A stretch of 64,000 bases of DNA from the NCBI RefSeq assembly GCF_000427785.1, contig NZ_ATYR01000012.1, forward strand, positions 62,001 to 126,000, read 5' to 3'. The stretch's first letter is position 1. The number at the start of each line of letters is the position of its first letter. The stretch comes from Massilia alkalitolerans DSM 17462. Its GTDB lineage: Bacteria; Pseudomonadota; Gammaproteobacteria; Burkholderiales; Burkholderiaceae_D. Position numbers and translations under genes: made by a program. Under the pieces are notes generated by a model, which worked only from the letters and a program-made list of their open reading frames with translations, ran no database searches and was not told the DNA's origin. This document shows, one piece after another, positions 9,251 to 18,699 of the stretch.

Positions 9251-11629
9251 TTAAACGCCGTACGGAATCCAAACGTTCTTGACCTGGCTGGCATGCTGCA
9301 GCACCGTGCGGCCGCAGGCCTGCTTCGCATCGAACCAGTCACGGCCCTTGGCGCCGCCGACCCAGGTGCGCTTGAGCGACTCGCTTGATAAGCGCTCGAC
9401 TTCCGCGCAACCTTCCGCCGAACCGTCATGGCGCCACACGGCATCGACGTCCGAGTGCGAAGCCAGCGTACGCGCCAGCTCCGAGGCCGAACCCGTGACG
9501 ATGTTCAGCGCGCCGCCCGGCAGGTCCGAGGTGTCCAGCACCTGGTACAGGTCGGTCGCCGACAGCGGCGCCGTTTCCGACGGCACCGCCACCACGCGGT
9601 TGCCCAGCGCCAGCGCCGGAGCGACCAGCGAGATGAAGCCCAGCAGCGGATTCTCGTTCGGGCAGATGATGCCGATCACGCCGACCGGTTCGTTCAGCGC
9701 CACGGTAATGCCGTGCATCGGCGGCTGGTGGGCCTGGCCGTCGTACTTGTCGCACCATGCGGCCCAGTAGAACAGGCGCTCGATCGAGGCCTGCACCTCG
9801 CGCGCCGCATCCTTGGCGCTGGTCTGCGCGGCGATGCGCTGGGCGAATTCGTCGGCGCGGATCGCCAGGTTCTCGGCGATGTAGTACAGCACCTGGGCGC
9901 GGTTGTGCGCGGTGGCCTTGGACCAGCCGGACGCCTTGTGCGCCGCTTCCACGGCGTTGCGGATGTCCTTGCGGTTGCCTTCGCCGACGTCGGCCAGGAA
10001 GGCGCCGTTGGCCCCGTTGATGGCGCGGCTGTAGGCGCCGTCCGGGCGTGCCTGCTTGCCGCCGATGTAGAGCTTGGCGGTGCGGTCGACAGCGAAGGGG
10101 CTGCCCTCGTCCGACGGCTTGACGCGACCTTTTTCAGCGACGACCGGCGCAGCCGGGCGTGCGTCTTCCGCTAGAGGCGTCAGGTACTCGTACATGCCCT
10201 CTTTGCCGCCTTCGCGGCCGAAGCCCGACTCCTTGTAGCCGCCGAAGCCGCAGGCTGCGTCGAACTGGTTGGCGGTGTTGATCCACACCACGCCGGCCTT
10301 GATCTGCGGCGCCACGTCCAGCGCCAGCGAGATCGATTCCGACCACACGCAGGCGGCCAGGCCGTAGACGGTGTTGTTCGCCAGCTGCACCGCTTCCGAC
10401 GGGGTGCGGAAGCTCATCGCCACCAGCACCGGGCCGAAGATTTCGGCTTGCGCCACGGCGGCCGAGGTCGAGGCGCCGGTGATCAGGGTCGGCAGGTACC
10501 ACGAACCCGCGGTCGGCGCTTCGCAGCTCGGCTGCCAGATTTCGCAACCTTCCGCACGGGCCGATTCCACCAGGCCGTGGATGCGCTGCTGCTGGATCGG
10601 ATCGACCAGCGCGCCGATGTCGTTCGACTTGTCCAGCGGCGAGCCCACGCGCAGGTTCTGCATGCGCGCTTTTACTTTCGCGATGAAGCGGTCGTACACC
10701 GATTCCTGCACCAAGAGGCGCGAACCGGCGCAGCAGACCTGGCCCTGGTTGAACCAGATCGAATCGACCAGGCCTTCGACGGCCGCGTCGAGGTCGGCGT
10801 CGTCGAACACGATGAAGGGCGACTTGCCGCCCAGTTCCAGCGACAGTTTCTTGCCGGTGCCGGCGGTGGCCTTGCGGATGATGCGACCGACTTCGGTCGA
10901 GCCGGTGAAGGCCAGCTTGTCGATGCCAGGGTGATTGACGATGGCTTCGCCCACGGCGCCGTCGCCGGTGACGATGTTGACCACGCCGGCCGGGACGCCG
11001 GCCTGCTGGCAGATCTCGGCGAACAGCAAGGCGGTCAGCGGCGTGAACTCGGCCGGCTTGAACACGATGGTGTTACCGGCGGCCAGGGCCGGGGCGATCT
11101 TCCATGCCAGCATCAGCAGCGGGAAGTTCCACGGCACGATCTGGCCGACCACGCCCACGGCGCGGTAGTCGGCGAATTCTTCCGACTGCAGCTGGGCCCA
11201 GCCGGCGTGGTGGTAGAAGTGGCGCGCGGCCAGCGGCAGGTCGGCATCGCGGGTTTCGCGGATGGTCTTGCCATTATCCAGGGTCTCGAGCACCGCGAAC
11301 AGGCGCGAGTGCTTCTGCAGCAGGCGCGCCAGCGCGTACATGACGCGCGCGCGGCCATGACCGCCCAGGGCCGCCCAGCCCGGCTGGGCGCGGCGCGCGG
11401 CCTGCACGGCGCGTTCCACGTCGTCCGCGGTGGCCTGGGTTACCTGCGCCAGTTCGCTGGCATCGGCCGGGTTACTGGTGGCGAAGGTGCTGGCAGCTTC
11501 GGTCCACGCGCCATCGATGAACAGGCCAAAACGGCGTCCATGCTGGTCCAGCCACGCATTCGCTTCCTTGGTGCTTTCTGGTGCGGGGCCGTAATCCATA
11601 GTCTGAAGAATCTCTTTAATAGTTGGCAT
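9251..11629 (-). CDS. Tandem-domain aldehyde dehydrogenase (ALDH16 type)
   Basis: 792 aa, about 1.6 times a normal ALDH. Residues ~35-485 are a full ALDH domain with the cofactor motif PWNFP (166-170), FTGSTEVG (241-248), general base E265 in LELGGKSP and catalytic C299 in FNQGQVCCAG. Residues ~520-790 are a second, shortened ALDH-like domain (YIGGKQARPDGAYSRAI, GIICPNENPLLGFISLV) with no recognisable catalytic cysteine motif. This two-domain plan is that of ALDH16. Lying between deoC and deoA, it probably oxidises the acetaldehyde (or another aldehyde) released by DeoC; the substrate is inferred from context. Confidence 0.92.
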   Translation of the reverse strand: MPTIKEILQTMDYGPAPESTKEANAWLDQHGRRFGLFIDGAWTEAASTFATSNPADASELAQVTQATADDVERAVQAARRAQPGWAALGGHGRARVMYALARLLQKHSRLFAVLETLDNGKTIRETRDADLPLAARHFYHHAGWAQLQSEEFADYRAVGVVGQIVPWNFPLLMLAWKIAPALAAGNTIVFKPAEFTPLTALLFAEICQQAGVPAGVVNIVTGDGAVGEAIVNHPGIDKLAFTGSTEVGRIIRKATAGTGKKLSLELGGKSPFIVFDDADLDAAVEGLVDSIWFNQGQVCCAGSRLLVQESVYDRFIAKVKARMQNLRVGSPLDKSNDIGALVDPIQQQRIHGLVESARAEGCEIWQPSCEAPTAGSWYLPTLITGASTSAAVAQAEIFGPVLVAMSFRTPSEAVQLANNTVYGLAACVWSESISLALDVAPQIKAGVVWINTANQFDAACGFGGYKESGFGREGGKEGMYEYLTPLAEDARPAAPVVAEKGRVKPSDEGSPFAVDRTAKLYIGGKQARPDGAYSRAINGANGAFLADVGEGNRKDIRNAVEAAHKASGWSKATAHNRAQVLYYIAENLAIRADEFAQRIAAQTSAKDAAREVQASIERLFYWAAWCDKYDGQAHQPPMHGITVALNEPVGVIGIICPNENPLLGFISLVAPALALGNRVVAVPSETAPLSATDLYQVLDTSDLPGGALNIVTGSASELARTLASHSDVDAVWRHDGSAEGCAEVERLSSESLKRTWVGGAKGRDWFDAKQACGRTVLQHASQVKNVWIPYGV

Positions 11630-11647
11630 GACGAATCCGATGCTGTT

Positions 11648-12604
11648 TTATGGTTGCGCGTGGCGATGGGCGGCCGAGTAGTTGCCGGTCACGTAGTGTT
11701 CGAGCTGGCGTTCGATGTCGGTCATCAGGCTAGAAGCGCCGATGCGGAACAGGTGCGGCTGCAGCCAGTCGTTGCCGAGTTCTTCCTTCATGACGGTCAG
11801 GTACTGCAGCGCGGCCTTGGCGGTGGAGACGCCGCCGGCCGGCTTGTAGCCGACCTGGAAGCCGGTCTGCTCGTAGTAATCGCGAATCGCGCGGGTCATC
11901 ACCAGCGACACCGGAATGGTGGCGTTGACGCCTTCCTTGCCGGTCGAGGTCTTGATGAAGTCGGCGCCGGCCATCATGCAGACCATCGAGGCCTTGGCCA
12001 CGTTGTCCAGGGTGACGATGTCGCCGGTGGCGAGGATCGCCTTCACGTGCGCTTCGCCGCAAGCCTGGCGGTACGCCACCATCTCGTCGTACAGGGCTTG
12101 CCAGTTACCGGTCAGGACGTGCTGGCGGGTGATGACGATGTCGATCTCGGTCGCGCCGGCGGCCACGGAGAGTTCGATCTCGCGCAGCTTGGTTTCCAGG
12201 CTCGACAGGCCGGCCGGGAAAGCGGTCGACACGGCGGCGATCGGCAGGCGGCCCTGCAGCACTTTCACTGCCGGTTGAATCATCTCGTGGTACACGCAGA
12301 CAGCGCCGGTGGTCAGACTTTCCAGGCCCAGGGCCTGCATCAGGTCGGCGCGCAGCGGGCGCATCGCCTTCATGCACAGGCGCTCGACGCGGCCCGGGGT
12401 GTCGTCGCCGCCCAGGGTGGTCAGGTCCATGCACTCGATGGCGCGCACCAGCCAGGCAGCCTGGTATTCCTTCTTGACGGTGCGGCGGTTCGCCAGGCTG
12501 GCGGCGCGGCGGTCGGCAGCGTTGCGGTTCACCTTGACGTGCTTGACCAGCCCGAGGTCCAGGCCGACGGCGGTGTTACGTTTGAAATCCAGGGGCTGGG
12601 TCAT
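11648..12604 (-). CDS. deoC: Deoxyribose-phosphate aldolase, long form
   Basis: 318 aa, resembling the longer, eukaryote-like DERA form rather than the ~220-260 aa form of many bacteria. It splits 2-deoxyribose-5-phosphate into glyceraldehyde-3-phosphate and acetaldehyde. The Schiff-base lysine is K218 in GADFIKTSTGK, the proton-relay lysine is K254 in GYKPAGG, and D155 is in EIDIVI. The ATG overlaps the deoB stop (ATGA at 12601-12604), so the two are translationally coupled. The ALDH gene follows after 18 bp and can take up the acetaldehyde. Confidence 0.96.
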   Translation of the reverse strand: MTQPLDFKRNTAVGLDLGLVKHVKVNRNAADRRAASLANRRTVKKEYQAAWLVRAIECMDLTTLGGDDTPGRVERLCMKAMRPLRADLMQALGLESLTTGAVCVYHEMIQPAVKVLQGRLPIAAVSTAFPAGLSSLETKLREIELSVAAGATEIDIVITRQHVLTGNWQALYDEMVAYRQACGEAHVKAILATGDIVTLDNVAKASMVCMMAGADFIKTSTGKEGVNATIPVSLVMTRAIRDYYEQTGFQVGYKPAGGVSTAKAALQYLTVMKEELGNDWLQPHLFRIGASSLMTDIERQLEHYVTGNYSAAHRHAQP

Positions 12605-13794
12605 AGCAGTGCGGTTCCGTTCGAAAGTGGTTTGACGCCAAGGTGCTTGGCGAGCGTTGCGCCGATATCCGAGAAAGTGTTCGCGGTTGGCAGTTCCTGC
12701 GGGGCGACGTTCGGGCCGAAGAAGATCATCGGGATGTGCTCGCGGGTGTGGTCCGAGCCCGGCGCGGTCGGGTCGCAGCCATGGTCGGCGGTGATGACGA
12801 CCAGGTCGCCGTCCTTCAGCTTGGCCATGAATTCCGGCAGGCGCGCGTCCAGCTCGTGCAGCGCGTTCGCATAGCCGGCGACGTCGCGGCGGTGGCCGAA
12901 GTGCATGTCGAAGTCGACGAAGTTGACAAAAGTAAGCGACTTGGACGGCGCGGTGTCCGCCACCTCGACCAGGCGGTCGAACAGGGCCATGTTGTCGGCG
13001 CCCTTGATCAGCTGGGTCACGCCCTGGGCTGCGAAGATGTCGCTGATCTTGCCCAGTGCGATGACTTCGCCGCCCTCGTTCTTCACGTGATCGAGCAGGG
13101 TCGGCGCGGTCGGCGGCACGGCGTAGTCGTGGCGGTTGCTGGTGCGCTTGTACTTGCCGTTCTCGCCCAGGAAAGGACGCGCGATCACGCGGCCGATGTT
13201 GTAGGGCTTGACCAGCTCATACGCGACCTCGCAGACCTCGTACAGGCGCTCGAGGCCGAAGTGCTCTTCGTGCGCGGCGATCTGCAGCACCGAGTCGGCC
13301 GAGGTGTACAGGATCGGCTTGCCGCTGGCGACGTGCTCGTCGCCCAGTTCGTCGATGATGGTGGTGCCCGAGGCGTGGCAGTTGCCCAGCCAGCCCGGCA
13401 CGCCCGTCAGTGCCAAGAGCTTGTCGGTCAGCTCCTTCGGGAAGGACGGCACCGTCTTCGGGAAGTAGCCCCAGTCGAACAGCACCGGCACGCCGGCGAT
13501 CTCCCAGTGGCCGCTCTGCGTGTCCTTGCCGGTCGACTGCTCGCGCGCGACGCCCCAGGCACCGGTAAAGCCTTCGCGCCGGCTGAAGCCCGTGGCCCAT
13601 TCGCCGCTGGCCTTGTGCGCGGCCGCCGCCAGGCCGAGACGTTCCAGATGAGGCAGCGCCATCGGCTTGCCCTCATTGGCCGCCCACTGGGCGATGTGGC
13701 CGAAGGTGTTGGCGCCTGCGTCGCCGTACTTGTCGGCGTCGGGCAAGGCGCCCAGGCCGAACGAGTCAAGCAGGAGGATGAATGCGCGTGACAT
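12601..13794 (-). CDS. deoB: Phosphopentomutase
   Basis: 397 aa from the ATG at 13794; a longer open frame upstream lies inside xapA and is not used. It converts (deoxy)ribose-1-phosphate to the 5-phosphate, linking the nucleoside phosphorylases to DeoC. It is an alkaline-phosphatase-superfamily metalloenzyme: metal-binding motifs are LLLDSFGLGALPDA at the N-terminus, SADSVLQIAAHEE in the middle, and ITADHGCDPT with DHTREHIP at the C-terminus. It lies 23 bp after xapA and overlaps deoC by 4 bases. Confidence 0.97.
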   Translation of the reverse strand: MSRAFILLLDSFGLGALPDADKYGDAGANTFGHIAQWAANEGKPMALPHLERLGLAAAAHKASGEWATGFSRREGFTGAWGVAREQSTGKDTQSGHWEIAGVPVLFDWGYFPKTVPSFPKELTDKLLALTGVPGWLGNCHASGTTIIDELGDEHVASGKPILYTSADSVLQIAAHEEHFGLERLYEVCEVAYELVKPYNIGRVIARPFLGENGKYKRTSNRHDYAVPPTAPTLLDHVKNEGGEVIALGKISDIFAAQGVTQLIKGADNMALFDRLVEVADTAPSKSLTFVNFVDFDMHFGHRRDVAGYANALHELDARLPEFMAKLKDGDLVVITADHGCDPTAPGSDHTREHIPMIFFGPNVAPQELPTANTFSDIGATLAKHLGVKPLSNGTALL

Positions 13795-13817
13795 GGATCG
13801 CTCGCTCTTTCGAAAAA

Positions 13818-14660
13818 TTAGGCTTCCGCGCGCGGGGTCGCGCCCAGGCGCTCGATGAAGGAATGGATCAGGGTGACCAGGTCCTTGGCCGCGATCGCGG
13901 CGTACTTCAGGGTCTGCTCGTGCGACAGCGGGAACGGGGTCAATCCCTCGGCCAGGTTGGTGATCGCCGAGATGCCGGCGACCTTCAGGCCGCAGTGGCG
14001 CGCCGAGATCACTTCCGGCACCACCGACATGCCGACCACGTCGGCGCCCATGGTCTTGAACGCGCGGATTTCGGCGGCGGTCTCGAAGTTCGGGCCCGGG
14101 CAGGCCAGGTACACGCCTTCGTGCAGGGTGATGCCCTTGGCGGCCGCGGTTTCCTTGATCATGGCGCGCAGGTCGGCGTCGTAGGCATTGGCCATGCTGA
14201 AGAAGCGCGGGCCGAAACGCTCGTCGTTCGGGCCGGCCATCGGGCTGCCCGGCAGCAGGTTGATGTGGTCGTTCAGGACCACGACACTGCCCGCATCGAC
14301 CTCGGGACGCAGCGAACCGGCGGCATTCGTCACCAGGAGCATCTCGCAGCCGATCAGCTTGAAGGTGCGCACGGCGGAGGTCATCACGGCCGCGCCGTAG
14401 CCTTCGTAGAAGTGGCCGCGGCCCTTCATGCACACGACCGGCACGCCGGCCAGGGTGCCCAGCACCAGTTCGCCGGCGTGGCCGTGCACGGTGCTGATCG
14501 GGAAGCCCGGCAGGTCGGCATAGCTGATCGACACCGCGTCCGTCATCTGCTCTGCCAGCACGCCCAGTCCCGAACCCAGGATCAATGCGGCGCGCGGTGC
14601 GAAACCGGGTTTGCGGGCCTTGATGACTTCTGCTGCTTCAAATGGGGTATTGCTGAACAT
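13818..14660 (-). CDS. xapA: Purine nucleoside phosphorylase (xanthosine phosphorylase type)
   Basis: 280 aa, first gene of the deo-type operon. It phosphorolyses purine (deoxy)nucleosides to base plus pentose-1-phosphate. It belongs to the trimeric PNP family: ILGSGLG (phosphate loop), STVHGHAGELVLG, CMKGRGHFYEGYG, NAAGSLRPEV, GMSVVPEVISARHC and the base-binding SAITNLAEGL. The run of shared motifs is closest to Escherichia coli XapA as I know that sequence; punA is the other possible name. It is transcribed divergently from the psuK-like gene, so the 259-bp gap holds the promoters of both units. Confidence 0.93.
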   Translation of the reverse strand: MFSNTPFEAAEVIKARKPGFAPRAALILGSGLGVLAEQMTDAVSISYADLPGFPISTVHGHAGELVLGTLAGVPVVCMKGRGHFYEGYGAAVMTSAVRTFKLIGCEMLLVTNAAGSLRPEVDAGSVVVLNDHINLLPGSPMAGPNDERFGPRFFSMANAYDADLRAMIKETAAAKGITLHEGVYLACPGPNFETAAEIRAFKTMGADVVGMSVVPEVISARHCGLKVAGISAITNLAEGLTPFPLSHEQTLKYAAIAAKDLVTLIHSFIERLGATPRAEA

Positions 14661-14919
14661 GATAGTCCTTGTGTGCGGATTCGGGAGACGTGAGGAGGGG
14701 CTGGAACAGGGTTTGCTACATACCAGCCGGAATATTATAACTATGCATGAGGGGCGATATGTATGGCAAATACCATTTTTCTTGCCGATTTATTGGTTTA
14801 AAAAATAAATGTTTGGGTGTATTGTTGACGTATAGACATAGAAAACGATTTCCTTTGACGCCAATCAAACATTTGTCTATTATAGTCAAACATTTGTTTA
14901 TTCCTACCGACACACTACC
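14661..14919. promoter_or_regulatory. Divergent control region with repeated operator-like motif
   Basis: AT-rich gap between xapA (left) and the wHTH-kinase gene (right). TCAAACATTTGT occurs at 14865-14876 and again at 14886-14897, exactly 21 bp apart (two helical turns). AAATGTTTG, the inverse of its core, lies at 14807-14815. The two direct copies end 23 bases before the GTG start of the kinase/regulator gene. This is the layout of a cooperative operator; binding by the wHTH protein is inference. Confidence 0.55.
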
Positions 14920-16041
14920 GTGACCGAGCTGCCCAAGAAAGAACAGTTGTACGAGCTGATCCGCGCGAATCCCTTCATTTCGCAGCAGGACCTGGCGACC
15001 CAGCTCGGGCTGTCGCGCTCGGCCGTGGCCAACTACATCGCCACCCTGGTGCGCGAGCGCCGCATCCTGGGGCGTGCCTACGTGCTGCCGGACCAGCGCC
15101 CGATCCTGTGCATCGGCGCTTCCAACCTCGACCGCAAGCTGCGCAGCAACGGCAAGCTGGTGCTAGGCACCTCGAATCCGGCCAGCCAGGACGAATCCTT
15201 CGGCGGCGTCGCCCGCAACATCGCCGAGAACCTGGCGCGCCTGGGCGCGCCGGTCGCCCTGATCACGGCGGTCGGCAACGATGCGTCCGGGCGCGCCCTG
15301 CTCGCCCACGCCGAGGATGCCGGCATCGACACCCGCGGCGCCCTGCGCCTCGACGGCGCCAGCAGCGGCACCTACACCGCGGTGCTGGGCCAGGATGGCG
15401 AGATGGTGGTGGCGCTGGCCGACATGGCCCTCAACGAGCGCCTGAGCCCGGAGTTCCTCGCCACCCGCCAGCAGCAGTGCGCCAGCGCCGCATTGCTGGT
15501 GGCCGACCTTAATCTCCCCCACGACACGATTGCCGCCCTGCTCGACGGTGCGGCGCGCGACGGCGTGTCGCTGGTGCTGGTGGCGGTGTCGGAACCGAAG
15601 ATGGCGCGCCTGCCGGAGCAGCTGCGCGGCCTGCGCCTCCTGATCCTGAACGAAGGCGAGCTGGCGACGCGTGTTGGCCGCGCGCTCGACGGCGACGCCG
15701 CCATCGGCGCCGCCTGCCGCGAGCTGCAAAGCCAGGGCGTGCAGGACGTGGTGGTCACGCGCGGCGCACGCGGCGTCATGTATACGTCGGACGGCGGCGT
15801 GATGCGCCTCGACGCTCCGGCGGTCGAGGTCGTCGACGTCACCGGCGCGGGCGACGCCTTCGCCGCCGCCGTCTGCTGGTCGCTGCACAGCGGCGAAGCC
15901 GACCTCGGCCTGGCCTGCCGCCGCGGCCTGCAACTCTCCGCCATGACCATCGAATGCGAGCAGACCGTCTGCCCCGCCCTCGAACCAGGCCACCTGGACA
16001 CCCCTGCGGGTGTCCCCCTCAACGAATCCGTATTGGACTGA
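14920..16041 (+). CDS. psuK: Winged-helix + PfkB carbohydrate kinase, probable pseudouridine kinase
   Basis: 373 aa from a GTG start. Residues ~1-60 form a winged-helix DNA-binding domain ([27 protein letters not shown]). The rest is a PfkB/ribokinase fold: CIGASNLD near residue 65, [16 protein letters not shown] (sugar binding) and the C-terminal signature [15 protein letters not shown] with catalytic Asp in the GAGD anion hole. The next gene is psuG, only 2 bp after the stop, so the kinase most likely makes pseudouridine-5'-phosphate, as PsuK does. The fused wHTH suggests self-regulation through the TCAAACATTTGT repeats just upstream. Confidence 0.88.
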   Translation: MTELPKKEQLYELIRANPFISQQDLATQLGLSRSAVANYIATLVRERRILGRAYVLPDQRPILCIGASNLDRKLRSNGKLVLGTSNPASQDESFGGVARNIAENLARLGAPVALITAVGNDASGRALLAHAEDAGIDTRGALRLDGASSGTYTAVLGQDGEMVVALADMALNERLSPEFLATRQQQCASAALLVADLNLPHDTIAALLDGAARDGVSLVLVAVSEPKMARLPEQLRGLRLLILNEGELATRVGRALDGDAAIGAACRELQSQGVQDVVVTRGARGVMYTSDGGVMRLDAPAVEVVDVTGAGDAFAAAVCWSLHSGEADLGLACRRGLQLSAMTIECEQTVCPALEPGHLDTPAGVPLNESVLD

Positions 16042-16043
16042 GC

Positions 16044-16952
16044 ATGCAATCCTTCCTCCTGTTCTCGCCCGAAGTGGCAAGCGCGCGCGCCGCCGGCAAA
16101 CCCGTCGTCGCGCTCGAATCGACCATCATCTCGCACGGCATGCCCTACCCGCAGAACGTGCAGACCGCACGCGAAGTCGAGCAGATCATCCGCGACGCCG
16201 GCGCGGTGCCGGCCACCATCGCCATCATCGGCGGCAAGATTTGCGTCGGCCTGAATGACGAGCAGCTGGAGCTGCTGGGCGCCTCGCCCGACGCGCTGAA
16301 AGTCAGCCGCCGCGACCTGCCCTATGTGCTCTCTACCGGCAAACTCGGCGCCACCACCGTTGCCGCCACCATGATCTGCGCCCAGCTGGCCGGCATCGAG
16401 GTGTTCGTCACCGGCGGCATCGGCGGTGTGCACCGCGGCGCCGAGACCAGCTTCGACATCTCGGCCGACCTGCAGGAACTGGCCCACACCAGCGTGGCCG
16501 TGGTCTGCGCCGGCGTGAAATCGATCCTCGACATCGGCCTGACCCTGGAATACCTGGAAACCCACGGCGTGCCGGTGCTGAGCGTCGGCCAGCCGGGCTT
16601 CCCGGCCTTCTTCACGCGCGAGAGCGGCTTCAAGGCCGACTTCCAGCTCGACACGCCGGAAGAACAGGCAGCCTTCATCCGCACCAAGTGGCAGCTCGGC
16701 CTCGCGGGCGGCGTGGTGGTCAGCAATCCGGTCCCCGCCGAATCGGCGATGCCGGTCGAGGAAATCGACGCCATCATCCGGCAGGCGCTGGGCGAAGCGG
16801 AGGCGCAAGGCGTCAAGGGCAAGGCCGTCACGCCTTTCCTGCTGGCCCGCATCAAGGAGCTGACCGAAGGCCGCAGCCTGGCGACCAACATCGCCCTGGT
16901 CAAGCACAACGCCCTGGTCGGCGCACGCCTGGCCGTGGCCTTGAACGCCTGA
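16044..16952 (+). CDS. psuG: Pseudouridine-5'-phosphate glycosidase
   Basis: 302 aa, normal length. It breaks the C-C glycosidic bond of pseudouridine-5'-phosphate to uracil and ribose-5-phosphate. Family landmarks are [36 protein letters not shown] with the active-site Lys in [25 protein letters not shown] with SFDISADL, and the C-terminal [13 protein letters not shown]. The ATG at 16044 lies 2 bp after the kinase stop, so the two steps of pseudouridine breakdown are one transcription unit. The reading frame that runs further upstream lies inside the kinase gene. Confidence 0.96.
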   Translation: MQSFLLFSPEVASARAAGKPVVALESTIISHGMPYPQNVQTAREVEQIIRDAGAVPATIAIIGGKICVGLNDEQLELLGASPDALKVSRRDLPYVLSTGKLGATTVAATMICAQLAGIEVFVTGGIGGVHRGAETSFDISADLQELAHTSVAVVCAGVKSILDIGLTLEYLETHGVPVLSVGQPGFPAFFTRESGFKADFQLDTPEEQAAFIRTKWQLGLAGGVVVSNPVPAESAMPVEEIDAIIRQALGEAEAQGVKGKAVTPFLLARIKELTEGRSLATNIALVKHNALVGARLAVALNA

Positions 16953-16965
16953 CCCACGACGCGCC

Positions 16966-17877
16966 ATGTCGATCGACCTGAAACAGCTGCGCTACTTCCT
17001 GGCCGTGGCCGAAGAGAAAAGCTTTTCGCGCGCGGCCGAACGCCTGCACATCTCGCAGCCGCCGCTGAGCCAGCAGATCATGAAGTTGGAGAGCGAACTC
17101 GGGGTGCGCCTGTTCACGCGCACCACGCGCAGCTTCGAGCTGACGGTGGCCGGCAAGGCGCTGATGGTGGAAGCGGCCGAGCTGCTGGCCAAGATGCGCA
17201 TGACGATCGACACCATTCGCCAGATCGACCGCGGCGAAGTGGGCCGCCTGCGCGTGGGCATCGTCGGCTCGGCGATGTGGGGGCCGATTCCGTCCCTGCT
17301 GGAGCAGTTCCAGAGCCAGTACCCGCGCGTGACCTGGACCATCCACGAACTGGGCCCGAATGACCAGTGGGAAGCGCTGCGCGCCAGGCAGATCGACGTC
17401 GGCTTCTGGCGCGAGCCGCGCATCGAGGGGGACGTGCTGAAGCAGGCCAACCTGCGCCAGGATCTGTGTTTTCAAGAGAACGTGTGCGTGGCGATCAACG
17501 CGAAGCACCCGCTGGCGCAGAACGAGGCGATCGAACTGATCGACATCGCCCACGAACCCATGCTGACCCTGCACCTGGACCAGTCGGCCGAACCGCGCTA
17601 CCTGATCCAGTGCTGCGTCAATGCCGGCTTCCAGCCGACCATCTTCCAGGAAGCGGCCGAGCCGCAGACCCTGCTGGCCATGGTGGGCGCGGGCCTGGGC
17701 GTGGCGCTGCTGCCCCAGACCACCAGCCGCATCGGCTGGCCGGGCGTGCGCTTCCTGCCGATCAAGAGCAATCCGCCCTCGGCGAACCTCTACATTGCCT
17801 ACCCGGTGGAAGGCGATGCGCCGGTGGTGCGCGCCTTCCTGAACATCCTGTTCCCGGAACAGCCTACTGGCGCTTGA
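16966..17877 (+). CDS. LysR-family transcriptional regulator
   Basis: 303 aa, typical length. The N-terminal wHTH is clear (DLKQLRYFLAVAEEKSFSRAAERLHISQPPLSQQI, residues 4-38), followed by the linker helix and a periplasmic-binding-like effector domain (GRLRVGIVGSAMWGPIPSLL onwards). It starts 13 bp after psuG on the same strand and may be co-transcribed, which would tie it to pseudouridine or nucleoside use. Effector and targets are unknown. Confidence 0.92.
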   Translation: MSIDLKQLRYFLAVAEEKSFSRAAERLHISQPPLSQQIMKLESELGVRLFTRTTRSFELTVAGKALMVEAAELLAKMRMTIDTIRQIDRGEVGRLRVGIVGSAMWGPIPSLLEQFQSQYPRVTWTIHELGPNDQWEALRARQIDVGFWREPRIEGDVLKQANLRQDLCFQENVCVAINAKHPLAQNEAIELIDIAHEPMLTLHLDQSAEPRYLIQCCVNAGFQPTIFQEAAEPQTLLAMVGAGLGVALLPQTTSRIGWPGVRFLPIKSNPPSANLYIAYPVEGDAPVVRAFLNILFPEQPTGA

Positions 17878-18073
17878 GCTCGACCGCCACCGTGCTGAGC
17901 GAGGCGATCTGGTGACGGCGGTCGGTGGGCCGGGTCAGCACGCGCATCGTGATTTCCATCGGTACGCCGAGCTTGGCGAGTTCGGTGGCGGCACGCGGAC
18001 GCCCTTCGCTGGCCGCCTCGTGGATGGCGGAATCGATGAGCAGTGCGGTCTTGTAATCAGTTCGTCGGTCCAT
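17864..18073 (-). CDS. Small conserved-looking hypothetical protein
   Basis: 69 aa, converging on the LysR gene and overlapping its 3' end by 14 bp. The sequence is mixed and charged, with a helical start (MDRRTDYKTALLIDSAIHEA) and ATELAKLGVPMEITMRVLTRP, which looks like a folded helical protein rather than chance translation. No membrane or metal motif is seen and no family is recognised. Coding status rests on composition and on lying mostly in otherwise empty sequence. Confidence 0.55.
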   Translation of the reverse strand: MDRRTDYKTALLIDSAIHEAASEGRPRAATELAKLGVPMEITMRVLTRPTDRRHQIASLSTVAVELKRQ

Positions 18074-18278
18074 TGACTGATCCTAACATCCCCCTAGCTC
18101 GCACTCCAAGGCAATCGCCTTTCAACAAAACTTATTACAACAGCGGTTTTCATAAATTTTGTTTGAGAAGCAAGTTTTTCTTTATTCTGCGTTACTTCGC
18201 GCACCGTTCTCAGCAAGTCTCTGGTGCAAACTCTTGTCAAAAGATGAATAACTTAAACCTCTTCACAAGGAGCACACC

Positions 18279-18653
18279 ATGAAAACCACCGCTACCATTA
18301 CCGCCCTGATGCTGGCCGTCGCCGTGATGGCCACCGGCTGCAAGAAAACCGACGACAACCCGAACATGGGCCCGGCGCAGGAAGCCGGCGCAGCCGTCGA
18401 CAACGCTGCCGCCAACGCCGCACAGGAAACCCGCGAAGCCGCACAGAAGGTCGAGAACGCGACCGAAAACGCAGCAGCACGCGTGGACGCCGCCGCCGAA
18501 CGCGCTGGCGAGAACATTGAACAGGCTGGCGCCGAAGTCAAGCAAGAAACCAAGGAAGCCGCTGCCGAAGTGCGCGAAGCCTCGGACAAGGTGGGCGACA
18601 AGACCGGCGCCGCCCTGGAGCGTGCGGGCGAGAAGCTGCAGGAAAAGCGTTAA
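18279..18653 (+). CDS. Small lipoprotein with amphipathic helical repeats
   Basis: 124 aa with a lipoprotein signal peptide ending in a lipobox (VMATGC, Cys ~21). After acylation the mature protein is almost only Ala, Glu, Lys and Asn in degenerate 11-residue-like repeats (NAAANAAQETREAAQ, ENATENAAARVDAAAERAG, EVKQETKEAAAEV). This resembles LEA-like or coiled helical stress lipoproteins and enlarged entericidins. An AAGGAG site lies upstream of the ATG. An envelope stress role is inferred only from the architecture. Confidence 0.85.
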   Translation: MKTTATITALMLAVAVMATGCKKTDDNPNMGPAQEAGAAVDNAAANAAQETREAAQKVENATENAAARVDAAAERAGENIEQAGAEVKQETKEAAAEVREASDKVGDKTGAALERAGEKLQEKR

Positions 18654-18699
18654 TCGCCTAGTAGCCTGACGGAGCGCGTGGCGCAGCCCGGAGGGCGAC

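Noticed and set aside
10448..12874. 808-codon open frame on the plus strand
   Set aside because: Antisense to the ALDH16 and deoC genes, both with intact catalytic motifs.
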